DNA of 64,000 nt from Sipunculus nudus (lineage: Eukaryota; Annelida; Sipuncula; Golfingiida; Sipunculidae). A model generated the notes under the pieces. The model was given only the letters and a program-made list of their open reading frames with translations. It was not told the DNA's origin and searched no databases. Location of the stretch: NCBI GenBank assembly GCA_026874595.1, contig CM049310.1, forward strand, positions 78,671,056-78,735,055, given 5' to 3'. The translations under genes were made by a program, and so were the position numbers. Shown here piece after piece: positions 23,101-35,423 of the stretch. Positions within the stretch are counted from its first letter, which is position 1, and every line of letters starts with the position of its first letter.

Positions 23101-23540
23101 TGAGGTAGGCAGTAATAGATATCTCACCTAGTGTAAGTTGATCATACATAGAACACTAATTGTAAGACAATCATAACTCCCTAGAATTGAGATAATCAAA
23201 CTTAGCACACTAGCTGTAAGATGAGCCCAGCACACTTGTGTAAAGACAAGCATATGCCATAATCTAGAAGTAAGGTGAGTAGATGTGTAGCAAACTAGAG
23301 GTCATACATACCACACTAGTCATAAGACATTCATAGCTCAGTAGAAGTAAGACAATCATACATAGTTGGCTCATTGTAAGAAATTTATAGCACAAGAAAT
23401 GTAAGCAATCATAGATCACTAGAGGTAAGACAGTCATATAAAGCACACTAGAGGTAAAGATGATTGCACAGCATGTGGCATGTGGTAAGGCATGTGGTTA
23501 CAAATAGCACACTAGAGGTAAGACAATAATAGACAACACA
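23101..23540. repeat. Degenerate continuation of the splice-donor minisatellite
   Basis: Irregularly spaced relatives of GCACACTAGAGGTAAGACAA run through this stretch (for example GT at 23425, 23454 and 23518). The copy around 23518 matches the exon/intron junction over TAGCACACTAGAGGTAAGAC. It appears to be the older 25-30-bp form of the array before the 87-bp trimer expanded. Confidence 0.8.
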
Positions 23541-24481
23541 TTGTAGCAAAACATGTACCTAATACCCTTACAAAAAACAGTGTGGGAGCACTTTGAGGGT
23601 TTTATATGGTTTGAGTTTAACTTTAACTGCAGCTAAGCTTAGATGTATATTCCCTTTTATTAAGGATCAAGCAGTGTATGAGTGGTAACACTGTGGTCTC
23701 TTCCTCCAGTGAGTGACTGGTTAACCTGGTACACAGACTCCTGTTGGTACAGTCAGAATGGGTGATGTGGTACAGTCAGAGAGGGTGATGTGGTGCAGGA
23801 ATAGGTTATGATACACAACAGTACATCCTGTTGGTTACTACATTATCAGGAATCACATATAAAGGTCGCCCTGAAAGAAATCAAAGTGGATACTAAAACA
23901 GATAACATTAGCTTTACATCTCACCCACCCAGGTCTGTGCTTTCTTTCCTTTTATAACTTGCTATTGGGGTTCAGATGCTTTTACTTTAATTACCTTTAG
24001 GGCGGGTTTCAATTTATATGGCTTCTGTGTAATTAATGGGTAAATGTAATGGGGGAGTATTTTAGAAACAAGTCTTCTGATACCAGTTTCCTTACATTTT
24101 TTTCGTCCATAATTAATTTATTGATTTAAGTATTTATATTGGTTCTGGTATCTGAGGTTTAATTTCTTTTTCAGGTGTGTTTGTGCACATCCAATTTTAA
24201 TTTTATTCAATGGTGAAATCTTATGCATCACCATTGTGACCTTGGTCAAGTGAGATTTTGATCATTATTTTCTTCTAATTTAGACTTTGATTGGCATTTC
24301 AGATTAAATTCATTATTTTTTTCCCATACAGAGGTACAATCAGATATTCTGTGACTTTTCACTGACCATATAAGGTGATGAAATTGAACCTTTCAAATTT
24401 TAGAAAAGTGGTGAAGGGATTCTGTGACCTTGATTTTTCCTGTGCCTAGATCTTAGTATTTTTCTGCAGTGTATTTAGTAA

Positions 24482-26747
24482 GGCCAAAAAATAAAACATA
24501 TGGTTCTCAGGCTCCACCCGCATCAATTTTAACCCCATGCTTCAAAAAATTTTTCATTTGATTTTCTTCTTTCAAGAAGATAAAATAATACAACTGTGAT
24601 AGGATTTCCTTTGTTATGTAGTGCTTTTACCTGTTAAGTCATAAAATTCTGTAATTCTCATCCTTTTCTCTCATCATATGACATTTTTAGCTCAGCTGAC
24701 TATAAGTCATCTGAGCTATAGTCGTGGTCCATTGTCCGTCGTCCGTCCGTCTGTCCGTCCGTCCGTCCGTCCGTCCGTAGATGTGGCACGTTTTGAAACC
24801 GTAAGACCTAGGAATCCAAAATTCAGCATAATGTTAGATGTCCCCAAGATCTCCTACCAAGCCTAAAACTGGGTCTTTGCGACTTCGTTCCTTTGAGAAA
24901 TTAAGGAAAAACCTCAATTTTTTATTAAAATCCTATTTTCACACTTCAGGACTGCCTAATATCAAAACCACTCATCTGTTTTTCCTCATATTTACCATAA
25001 ATATTCTTCTATATAGTTCCTATGTACATGCCAGAAATTAAGACTGTTAAGTATAAATTCTTTAAGTTATGGGCCCAAACATTATGGACTTTGTAAAAAA
25101 TCAGGAAAAATATTTACTCACTTAACATGAAAAATTTTGAAACTAGAGTCTATTTTCCCAAGTATATAACTATGTTTAATTAAGATTCAATTGTTTACCC
25201 AAAATTAGATCTGAATTTTGTAAATTTTTTAAGTAATTAGCATAAAAATAAAATCAGTACCTTAAATTTTGCCCAACTTTGACCATGGCACGTTTTTTTC
25301 CTGTAAGTACCATTGATTTAATTTTCACAGCATATAAACATAAATATTTAATTTGTTTAAATCTGAAATTTGGAAGTTAAAGCTTGAAAATTAAGCTAGT
25401 TATTGATTTTTTTCTTGAGGCTCTATTGTAGTCATTTGCTTTGATTACAGATTACAGATGCAGGGTCCCACTCCAGGTCACTGGAAGTCAGCTATGCCAG
25501 GGTTTCTGATTTGTTACAGTCACTGGGGGAGATCCCCTGCTGTGACAGGTGTACAGTTATTCTCATATCACCACCCCCCCCCCCCCCCCCCCCCCGCAAG
25601 CAAACCCAACCCACCAAGTGTTCACTGTATCTCCTTAATTGTAATGCTGTATATGCAAAAACTTTCCTTGAAAAAGTAATTCAAGGTTTAATCCAGAAGA
25701 TGCAATGTTGTGTAATGTAGCATTTTTGAAGAAATCATTTTTTTTTAAATGATTTTACCAATCATAATGGAACCCATTAGTATGCTTAAATTATGATAAA
25801 ATATGAAGCACATTATGGATAAATAAAGACACAATTAAAAATTGTGAAATCTAAATCAAGTATTTTTTTTAGATATTTATTGTTTTGCAGATTTAAAAGA
25901 TATATTTTTGTGGTAAAAAATAAATAAACATTTGTATGCATGATGTGGTATTATCTGACAAGATTGAGATTTATGATGGTGCAATTGAGAATTATGAATC
26001 AACTTTTATATTCAGATATATATTTTTATTTGAAATGTATAGAAATATAAACTTAAATTAGAAAATAATTGATGTGATAAAAAAATCAGGATTTAATACA
26101 AACATTTGTTCATTATTTTCCTGCATCAGCAGAATTTGAGATCAGGCTTTGTTTGCCCTGTTTTATGTTGTTAATTAGCTATATTTCAACTGTATACATT
26201 TCATAAAAAAATACATATATATTCAATAATATATATTATACAAAAAATAGATTCAATTGAACAAATGTGTAAACTACTGAAATGTCAACACTTAATCGAA
26301 AAACCAACTAATGATCATAGTAATAGTACAGATCATTTGTTCACAAACTGCTCACATGCTTTAGTTTCAACATTAGGAAACACATGGTCAGGTCACAAAA
26401 TATTATTTGCAACAATTTCTTGCTCATCAATACAAACCAATCATATAAACCAACCATGGCCTTTATTACCTCTTCCTCATACACTTTATCTCCATTAGAT
26501 ATTATTTTAGATTTTTACCTTCAAGGTTAACGTCAGCTGAGCACAGTGACCCATAGGTCCCTTGTTATTGAAACATGTAGTGCTTTTACCTGTTTGGCCA
26601 TAAAATTCTGTTGTTATCATGCTTTTTTCTGATCATCTGACATTTTTAATGAAACATAAGAAGAAGGTAAAAAATAAAAAATCGCCTGCCCACACTGATT
26701 TCTGAAAAAAAGTGCCTGAGAACCATACCTCTTTTTTTTTTTGGCCT
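24482..26747. repeat. Outer inverted repeat enclosing family A copy A2
   Basis: GGCCAAAAAATAAAACATAT then GGTTCTCAGGC (24483-24513) is inverted at 26714-26745 (GCCTGAGAACCATACCTC plus a T-run and GGCC). Immediately around A2, about 75 bp on the left (24610-24683, TAGTGCTTTTACCTGTT to ATGACATTTTTA) reappear directly on the right (26574-26648) at roughly 80% identity. The simplest reading is an older TIR element into which A2 inserted, but this is inference. Confidence 0.55.
24684..26566 (+). mobile_element. Family A interspersed repeat, copy A2 (interior differs)
   Basis: The 5' end TTTTTAGCTCAGCTGACTAT, a small hairpin (AGCTCAG against CTGAGCT, 24689-24717) and the (GTCC)n run at 24734-24778 match A3 at 51834. 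Homology continues to about 25330. The 3' end CAGCTGAGCACAGTGACCCA then TAGGTCCCTTGTT (to 26566) is again the family signature. The middle (25340-26520) is not shared with A1/A3 and includes a poly-C run near 25567-25594. No coding capacity is visible, so it is either a subfamily or a copy with a replaced core. Confidence 0.75.
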
Positions 26748-27844
26748 AAGATGAAATAATAAAGTATTTGGAAGGGTGAAGTGAACCTGCATCATTATAT
26801 TAACTTGTGTTTATGTGGTGCAAGATTTTATTACTACCTAGCAGTTAATTCGACCTGTAACCTTCATAAATTAGAAATTTTCAAATGTCTTATAGGAAAT
26901 TAAAATGAAAGAAATAGGATCCTTACTATGAAAATATTAAATATAAAAATCATAAAGAGTAAGTGATATACCATTGTTGACATAAGATACATATTAATTT
27001 TAAGATTGAAATTTCTTTTTTTCATTTTTCCAGTTTTATGGTACCACAGTCATTTGTTCTGGGAATTAGCATCATCACAGGTGCTGGTGTTTTCTGGTTA
27101 AATATAGATCAGACCTCAGGGAATTTTGCCCCTATAAAAATTTATTTGCAAGTCAATTGATTTCCAACCCAGCATAACAATATAGAGTTAATAAGTCGTG
27201 TTGAAAATCATGTCACAGACATTTTTTTTTCCTGGGCCACACTAAATTGTCATGGTATGTACAACCTAGTTTACCTGTAAACAACCTGCTCATGACAATG
27301 ACTTCTTAATAAATGAGTGTATTTAATTTGTAGCACATGACATTTGATCATCTCTATACATGAGATTTTAGTGAAAATAACTTGTGTGTTTTAAATTATA
27401 ATGTTTCTGTGTACTTATCCTTTTTATGGAATTAAAAGGTTTGTATTTTTAAACCAGCAAAAAATTGCGCACCATCATCTAAAAAATTATATTGTAGTAG
27501 ATCAGGTTATCTTGTATTTCATGACATGTAGTCATTGTAATGAATGAGAATACAGTTTGTCTAGGTCTGCATTTTGTATGATTGTTATATGACTTACAGC
27601 CCTGCTATTCTTTGAGTGGATTAAGGTCTTTTAAAGGTCATACCACAAACAGCAGTGGACAGTATATAAGCAGCAAGATGAAAAAAAAACATGATAAAGA
27701 ATAATGTATTTTCCCGAGAACCACATGGATTTCATGCTTTCTGTATACATATCATTATATATTCGGTGTAAAATCTAAAAGTCCTATCATAACAGGTTTA
27801 CAATAGATTACAGAGTCTTCCACTGAGGCTGTCCTGAAATGTCT

Positions 27845-30060
27845 TACTTTGAGGCTCAGAAGAGGTCAAAACCAAAGTCCAGCATCTTCACTTTGGACAG
27901 ATCTTCCCAGTGGCTCTCTCAGAAAAAGTCACCATTTGTCTTTGAGGCTCAAATGATGTTTAAACCAAAGTCCAGCATCATCACATTAGACAGATCTTCC
28001 CTATAGCTCTCTCTGAAAAAGTCACCATTTGTCTTTTAGGCATAGAAGAGGTTTAAACCAAAGTTCAACATCATCACATTAGACAGATATTCCCAGTGGC
28101 TCTCTCAGAAAAAGTCACCATTTGTCTTTGAGGCTCAGAAGATGTTTAAACCAAAGTCCAACATCATCACATTAGACCAATCTTTCCTGTAGCTCTCCCT
28201 GAAAAAGTCACCATTTGTCTTTGAGGCATAGAAGAGGTTTAAACCAAAGTCCAACATCATCACATTAGACCAATCTTCCCTGTAGCTCTCTTTGAAAAAG
28301 TCACCATTTGTCTTTGAGGCTCAGAAGATGTTTAAACCGAAGTCCAACAACATCACATTAGACAAATCTTCCCTATAGCTCTAACTGAAAAAGTCACCAT
28401 TTGACTTTGAGGCATAGAAGAGGTTTAAACCAAAGTCCAACATCATCACATTAGACCAATCTTCCCTGTGGCTCTCTCTGAAAAGTCACCATTTGTCTTT
28501 GAGGCTCAGAAGATGTTTAAACCAAAGTCCAACAACATCACATTAGACAAATCTTCCCTATAGCTCTAACTGAAAAAGTCACCGTTTGACTTTGAGGCAT
28601 AGAAGAGGTTTAAACCAAAGTCCAACATCATCACATTAGACATATCTTCCCTGAAGCTCACTCCAAAAAAGTCTCCATTTTTCTTTTGAGGCATAGAAGA
28701 GGTTTAAACCAAAGTCAAACATCATCAGATTAGACGCATCTTCCCTGCAGCTCTCTCCGAAAAAGTCTCCATTTGTCTTTAAGGCTCAGAAGATGTTTAA
28801 ACCAAAGTCCAACATCATCACATTAGACCAATCTTTCCTGTAGCTCTCCTTGAAAAAAGTCACCATTTGTCTTTGAGGCATAGAAGAGGTTTAAACCAAA
28901 GTCCAACAACATCACATTAGACCAATCTTCCCTGTGGCTCTCTCTGAAAAAGTCACCATTTGTCTTTGAGGCATAGAAGAGGTTTAAACCAAAGTCCAAC
29001 ATCATCACATTAGACAGATCTTCCCTGTGGCTCTCTCTGAAAAAGTCACCATTTGTCTTTGAGGCTCAGAAGATGTTTAAACCAAAGTCCATCAACATCA
29101 CATTAGACAAATCTTCCCTATAGCTCTAACTGAAAAAGTCACCATTTGACTTTGAGGCATAGAAGAGGTTTAAACCAAAGTCCAACATCATCACATTAGA
29201 CATATCTTCCCTGAAGCTCACTCCAAAAAAGTCTCCATTTTTCTTTTGAGGCATAGAAGAGGTTTAAACCAAAGTCCAACATCATCACATTAGACATATC
29301 TTCCCTGAAGCGCACTCCAAAAAAGTCTCCATTTATCTTTTGAGGCACAGAAGAGGTTTAAACCAAAGTCAAACATCATCAGATTAGACACATCTTCCCT
29401 GCAGCTCTCTCCGAAAATGTCTCCATTTGTCTTTGAGGCATAGAAGAGGTTTAAACCAAAGTCCAACATCATCACATTAGACCAATCTTCCCTGTAGCTC
29501 TCCCTGAAAAAGTCACCATTTGTCTTTTAGGCACAGAAAAGGTTTAAACCAAAGTCCATCAACATCACATTAGACAAATCTTCCCTATAGCTCTAACTGA
29601 AAAAGTCACCATTTGACTTTGAGGCATAGAAGAGGTTTAAACCAAAGTCCAACATCATCACATTAGACATATCTTCCCTGAAGCTCACTCCAAAAAAGTC
29701 TCCATTTTTCTTTTGAGGCATAGAAGAGGTTTAAACCAAAGTCCAACATCATCACATTAGACATATCTTCCCTGAAGCTCACTCCAAAAAAGTCTCCATT
29801 TATCTTTTGAGGCACAGAAGAGGTTTAAACCAAAGTCAAACATCATCAGATTAGACACATCTTCCCTGCAGCTCTCTCCAAAAATGTCTCCATTTGTCTT
29901 TGAGGCATAGAAGAGGTTTAAACCAAAGTCCAACATCATCACATTAGACCAATCTTCCCTGTAGCTCTCCCTGAAAAAGTCACCATTTGTCTTTTAGGCA
30001 CAGAAAAGGTTTAAACCAAAGTTCAACATCATCAACTTAGACAGTGCATCCCTGTTTATT
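27845..30060. repeat. Tandem array of about 24 units of 93 bp
   Basis: The unit reads GAGGCATAGAAGAGGTTTAA, ACCAAAGTCCAACATCATCA, CATTAGACAGATCTTCCCTG, then TGAAAAAGTCACCATTTGTC. ACCAAAGT recurs every 92-94 bp from about 27870 to 30012. The stretch around 29082-29548 is repeated at 29549-30015, a higher-order period of 467 bp (five units with shared variants). One antisense frame is partly open (31 codons per unit) but is broken by stops and indels, so I do not call it coding. Degenerate units fade out towards 30570. Confidence 0.95.
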
Positions 30061-31426
30061 CTCATTGATTGTCACTTTTTTATCTTTGAGACTTTAAAGA
30101 GGTTTTTACACCAAATTCCAGCACCTTTACATCAGAGAGAGTCCCCATGTTGCTCCCATTAAATTTTACCTGTTGTTTTTCCATGTAGCTTTCGTGAAGT
30201 GTCATCTTTTGTTTTTCACTGTGGCTTTCCTGAAATGTCACCTTTTGTATTTAAGGCTCTTAGGTGGTGTAGAAAGAAGTCCAGCATCTTAACAATAGAG
30301 CGAGTTTGCCTGAGAGTCTCCTGTTATGTTACCTGTTGGTTTTTCAGATTTGAAGAAGTAGCATGAAACCAAAGTGGAACATCTCTTTAATGAGCAATAT
30401 GTTCCTGCCGTTATCTTGAAACGTCACCTTTTTCTCTTTGAGGCTCAAAAGAAGATAAAACCAAAATCCAACACCTTTACACTGGAGTGTTTCATCAAGG
30501 TTTTCTTGAAATGTTACCATTTGTCTATAGGGCTTTGAAGAGATTTAAACCAGTTCTCATCATCTTTACCATGGGGCTATGTTTCATATATATTTCATTA
30601 TCTTTTTATCTTCAGCATAGCTTATTAATTAAAATAAGGATACTTAGTTCATGCCTTACTTATATAATTCTAATTCCATCTCTGGTTGTCATGAAGGGAA
30701 CTGTATGTTACAGTAGACTGTATTATTATTAATATCTACAATTCTATTACAGTGATTCTGGGCAAAGTAAAAAAAGGATAGCATGCCTTTAGGGGGTGGG
30801 GAGCTCTCTAATGGAACAGACTGTCAGGTATAAAGGATTATTTTTATTAATCACATTTTCATGTGAGGAGTACACCAAGGGATAAAATTGAACTGGTCTA
30901 TTCTTGGCATATCCTGTTACTGAGGCATCTCAGTCCTCAGGGGGGTCTTGTAAGGTAAGATTAAAGCAGTGATTGATCTCAGTAGGGATTAGTTGATAAT
31001 AAGAGGAAGGTCATGTACTGGGCTGGGATTTGGAGTTTGGAGCTTTATATTAGGTCACAGATCATATTGTTATACCTGCTAGACACTGGAGGTGTCATGT
31101 TTTCATTTAACAGTTCAGTAGTGATTACATGAAGGCATGAGCAGGGACTGTTAATATGATTTACTGCATGGTTATGGACATCAGCCCACCATCTTTCAGT
31201 GTCTTGTGATGGATGCTTAGGGTACAGGTGTCAGATTATCTTTTTAACAAATTAGCAACACGCCTGTAAGTCCTTTGATCTCTGTGTGTGGAGCTCACTT
31301 TAGTCTTTCATTATTTTAGTGACAGCTATAATTTGTTTCAAGGACCTGTGTCTGCATGATTTTTTTTCACAATCTTTCAGGAAAATTTTGGACAAATAAC
31401 TTTCTGGTTCTAGTGTATGCATTTGT

Positions 31427-31455
31427 TGTCCCCCGCTTCAGTGAAACAGGGGACA
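31427..31455. repeat. Stem-loop start of a GTCTGTC-type repeat
   Basis: TGTCCCC (31427-31433) pairs with GGGGACA (31449-31455), followed by GTCTGTCCATCTGTCTGTCA. The pattern of a C-rich hairpin followed by GTCTGTC runs resembles other repeats in this window (family A start, 7531 element). The downstream border is unclear, somewhere before 31620. Confidence 0.5.
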
Positions 31456-31885
31456 TTGATTTTGGCTTGTCTGTCCATCTGTCTGTCAATCTGTCAGGTT
31501 TTTATTTTCATGCTTTAACTTTACTAAATATTATCCAATTTCATTCAAATTTTTATCAATGATTGCTCTCATGCATAACTTGGTTGGGATTGGTTTTGGA
31601 CTGTCTCTGAAAAAATTATTATCACCAGGTCCAAAACAAAACAAAATTTTTCCTTTTGTCCAAGTTAAAAAAAAAAATATTACATATGGAGACATCTTCA
31701 GGGGACATAGAAAAATAAAATACAGGCACTTTGACATGTGGAGACATCTGCAGGGGAAAATAAAAACTAAAACATATTGAAAAGGCAAAAGGGGGAAAAT
31801 AAAAGGTTGAAGCGTGGAACATAAGTTCCATGAATTTGCTTGTTCTGCTGGTTTTATGCATAGTGATATAATATAAAGGGACAAG

Positions 31886-31993
31886 TACAATAAAACCTTG
31901 CATAAGACCACCTCAGTTTTGTGACCACCTCAAAATAACAAACATTTTGGACAAACAGTCCAAAGGTGGTTGTAAATTTGAGGTTTTACTGTA
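31886..31993. mobile_element. Small MITE, 108 bp, TACAGTAAAACCT ends (copy 1)
   Basis: The left end TACAATAAAACCTTGCATAA and the reverse complement of the right end TACAGTAAAACCTCAAATTT form TIRs, each followed inward by an ACCACC motif. Relatives lie at 40595-40747 and 62447-62616. No coding content. Confidence 0.7.
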
Positions 31994-33785
31994 TATTTAC
32001 TTTTGGCTCTCATGTGTTATTTATTTCTGTGGACCATGGGTGCCATTTTAACAGTTCAGCTGGACAGTACTTTTCTACATGGAAGACTTTCAATTACAAT
32101 AATTGAATATGGTTGCAAGTGCAGTGATGTCACAGTAAACATTGGCTTATGATGGTGTATTGAATGATGTCATTAGCTAAAACTGGCTGGTTTATATCTC
32201 AGTTCTTCTGTGATGAACTTGTCACAAACAGTGTAGACTATTTTGTTTTATTTTGGATTGTCTCCTACAAATTCAGTGCAAGATAGGACATTTTTCACTA
32301 ATTAGACAATAAGTTGAATGCCTTCTGCAGCCTAGGACAAGAAGTTTTAATCCTGTCCTAATTTAATAAAACATCCCAAAAAACATGCAGACATCGGTAC
32401 TGGCACAGACTGTAGTTATCGTTCTGATAAATCCATTACAGCTGTTCTCAAAGAGCCGTTTTCATCGAGATAACAGCCCTTTCACACATATCTGTTTTAA
32501 TCAAATTAATTGAGACTGGATTTTACCCTGCTGGGAAAAAAAAAAAATCCAGGAGTATATGGTCAAGATAAAGTTTCAACTCATCACCTGACAGTAGTCT
32601 TCACTTATATAATAGTCTAATAAATAGATTTCCATACATGCAGGTCCAAGCTCAAACCTTTAGAAAACCTGGTCAGCTTGTACACAAACACAAAACTCCT
32701 AGATATACATTAAAATAATTAATTCCATTACTAGGTGTATTACATATTTGATGTAATATATGTGTAATTATTCAATCAATTAATGAATGGTAAGTAGATG
32801 AGGTTGAAAATGGTTGATGTAATATGAATTAAGTGAATGAAAGTGTAATGTTCCAAGTTTAAACCTAACTTTATTTATAATGAAGCATGGTTTGTCATTA
32901 AAGTTAGTATTGATTGACTTCACAAAAATCTAATCTGAACATTAATGATTCAGATATGTCAGTTTTATTCAGCACTAATTTGCTAATGTTTGCTCCTGAT
33001 AATTGTATATGACTGAATTGAGATTTGCTTAAGTATCATTATCGTCAAAAACACCTATATATAAAGCAATCCAAAAGTTGTTTTAAATTCATATTAGACC
33101 AGTTAAAGTGTACATTATTTTAAACCTGGTACAGTGATCTTACTGATGGTATACTTATTTTTGAACTTTCATTGATTTTCACACAATTTTATAACATTTA
33201 AAAAAAAAATTTCAAAGGTACATTATTTTAAGCACTCAGTAACAGTAAGCTACTTTTTAGCAGGCTAATATTAAACTACATGACAATATTTGACAAAAAG
33301 TTTCTTTTCCTCTGATGTGTGTCCTCTTTGTTGAAAAATGTAATTTTAAATTTTTTATTGAATCAAACTTTAAAGCTTCAGTTTAGCTAAGGTAGAAACA
33401 TGATACAGGAAAAACAAAAAATCATATTTGAGGTATTTTCATGTTGTATAATATTAGTCCATTGCAGCAGTGGCCCTTCTTGGGTTTCTGCTTCATGTTC
33501 AATTGTTTATTCTGTCCAAAACCAGAAGATTTTCTCAGCCCAGGTCCTTCTTCCTGTAAACTGCCAAAGCTCAGCTTTGTGCTGAAGTGACATCACCTCG
33601 GGAGTGGTCCTCAGCAAGGCTTCTAATGTCAAACCCATCAGATCCTCTGAGTACCGTCTGACAGGGACCACAAGTCAGGCTCCTCCATAGAACGTCACAT
33701 CTAAAGCAGTATAGAGTGATATGCTATGCAGGTTCCCAACATCCCATAATTTCATGTGTCACCTTGATAAATTGTGTTCTTTCAG

Positions 33786-34043
33786 ATCCTTAAAGATAGG
33801 ATATTCTCGGACCAGGCCCGATCAACCGAGGCTTGGAACAGCATGCCTGGGGCGCTAACATCACTGCCAGAATACTCACCAGTGCTACAAGCTTACCCTT
33901 TCTATTATCAACCATTACTGGCCCAGCCAGGAAAAGGCTTTACCGCCATCATATACACCAATATCAGCTCCTCTCGGTCTGTGATGTCTTCGCCGCTTGG
34001 CAAGCTTCTAAAAAATTTAGGAAAATCTACTTACTTAGATAAG
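33786..34043 (+). CDS. EXT1: Exostosin-1 exon (linker and start of GT64 domain)
   Basis: The exon has 258 bp, exactly 86 codons, phase 0 at both ends. The acceptor is TTCTTTCAG (to 33785) and the donor GTGAGT (34044). The peptide starts ILKDRIFSDQ and has a variable linker (SLPEYSP, YPFYYQPLL). At codons 52-59 comes FTAIIYTN, which aligns with the FTAVIHA strand opening the GT64 domain in EXT1. It ends LLKNLGKSTYLDK. In the family the GT64 module transfers GlcNAc in the heparan sulfate polymer, and EXT1 works as a complex with EXT2. No catalytic DXD motif lies in this exon; it should follow downstream, outside the window. Confidence 0.95.
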
Positions 34044-34566
34044 GTGAGTGCCTGCTGTACCCACTCAGATAATGGATACAGAACTGGCAAAGGTTACCCA
34101 TATCCATATCTATATCTATATCTGTTTCTTTATCTAAATTAGATAAATAATCATCATGCAAGAACATATTTGATTTTAAATCTGTTTCAGTATAATCAAT
34201 TACTCATTAAGGATTCAGTATTGGGTTATTTTTATTTTGTGATTAATCACTTTAATGGATATCATCATAAAAATTTCTCATTGAATAAAATGTGGTACTA
34301 TAACAAGTTCCCATTTTTTGTTAATATCAGCAAGTCATTTCATCCTTTAAAATCCTAAAATTTTCTTTTAAATCTGATTAAAATTTAGAATTACATGTTC
34401 AAGTACAACAAATGTGCCTGTATACATAACTTGCATTTTCATATCACATAAGAATAAGTTCAATAAATATCCACATATTTTAAGGATCATCTCATTTCTA
34501 CTTGTGACATCAAAACAATTTGCTCAATAAATAAATAATATTCTGGGTTTTTTTTCACACATACAG
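34044..34566 (+). other. EXT1: EXT1 intron, 523 bp (the only short intron)
   Basis: Borders are GTGAGT and a T-rich acceptor tract ending CACACATACAG at 34566. It is AT-rich and free of recognisable repeats apart from a short TATCTATATC stretch near 34101-34125. Confidence 0.93.
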
Positions 34567-34656
34567 GTATTAATACTATGGCATTGTGATATGCCTCCAC
34601 CCCTGCCAGAAAGATTGATTAATCTTAAAGTGCCAATCATAGTCCATCATGTGCAG
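34567..34656 (+). CDS. EXT1: Exostosin-1 exon (GT64 domain strand)
   Basis: The exon has 90 bp, exactly 30 codons, phase 0 at both ends, with donor GTAAGT at 34657. The peptide runs VLILWHCDMPPPLPERLIN to VPIIVHHVQ. It aligns with the EXT1 segment that I recall as IIVLWNCDKPLP followed by VPVVVIE, part of the Rossmann-like core of GT64. The next family motif (SSRF, then the acidic DXD-type motif) was searched for by eye in 34657-64000 and not found, so the following intron extends beyond the window. Confidence 0.95.
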
Positions 34657-35423
34657 GTAAGTTTATTTTTTTCTTCAGTATTATGCATGACTGTCCTTAT
34701 ATAGTGAACGTGCTACCTTATGCAATGGGGTGGCGTCATCTGTAGGTTAACCTAAACTATCTCAGGACTGGCAGGAGCTAGCATCACCAGATTTCAAGCA
34801 AATGTTGGCCACATGACTCACATTTAAATTTGAAGTTTTGGTGGCACCCCCTACATTGACATTTTGATGGGGACAAACTGGTAAATTTTGCCTCTATCAA
34901 TCACTATCCTTTATATTTCTTCTATGGTTGATGTCTGCAGTATAACAAGTTTTACTGTATTTCGACCACTCATGATAATAATGACTGGGAGGTCTCTGTG
35001 ATTGCTTTAAAGACTCCCACAATTGACCTTGTCAGTGATACCTAATAATCTCAAGTACACTGTCTGATTGGCAGGGTGGTAGCTTGTCATTTGTCTGGTA
35101 ATAACAGTAATACTGTTAAAACTTACATCATTAATTTACTTAAGTGGCTGAAGTCTTCACATGATTTGGTACATTTGAGCAGTGTGCTCTCTTGGTTTTT
35201 GGAAATGTCATCCTCGTAACCTTACACTTGGACGATCCAGTGATGTTTCCATTATAACTGACTGAAGTAAATGTCTTCAGAATAATGCTCAATTATTTGT
35301 GAATGAAATGGTCTTAATGAGCAGAATTTTGGTCCATTTAAGTGAATGAGACATGTTAGTCTTCCACAATATTAGCTTCTCTTTCTGAACATTCAGAATC
35401 ACCTTTCATTTAGTATTCACCAG

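Larger units (their letters stand above)
22145..33785 (+). other. EXT1: EXT1 intron, 11,641 bp
   Basis: The donor is GTAAGA and the acceptor is TGTTCTTTCAG ending at 33785. Contents: splice-donor minisatellite (22145-23540), outer inverted repeat with a family A copy (24482-26747), a 93-bp array (27845-30060, fading to 30570), a stem-loop repeat (31427-31455) and a MITE (31886-31993). I see nothing specific in 23541-24481, 26748-27844, 30571-31426 and 31994-33785. Confidence 0.9.

Noticed and set aside
28823-29942. Repeated 61-codon antisense ORFs in the 93-bp array
   Set aside because: They are interrupted by stops and indels in most units and show no conserved coding pattern.
31531-31911. 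Antisense ORF of 126 codons, hydrophobic
   Set aside because: Low complexity (Phe/Leu from A/T-rich sequence), overlaps a stem-loop repeat and a MITE; no recognisable family.
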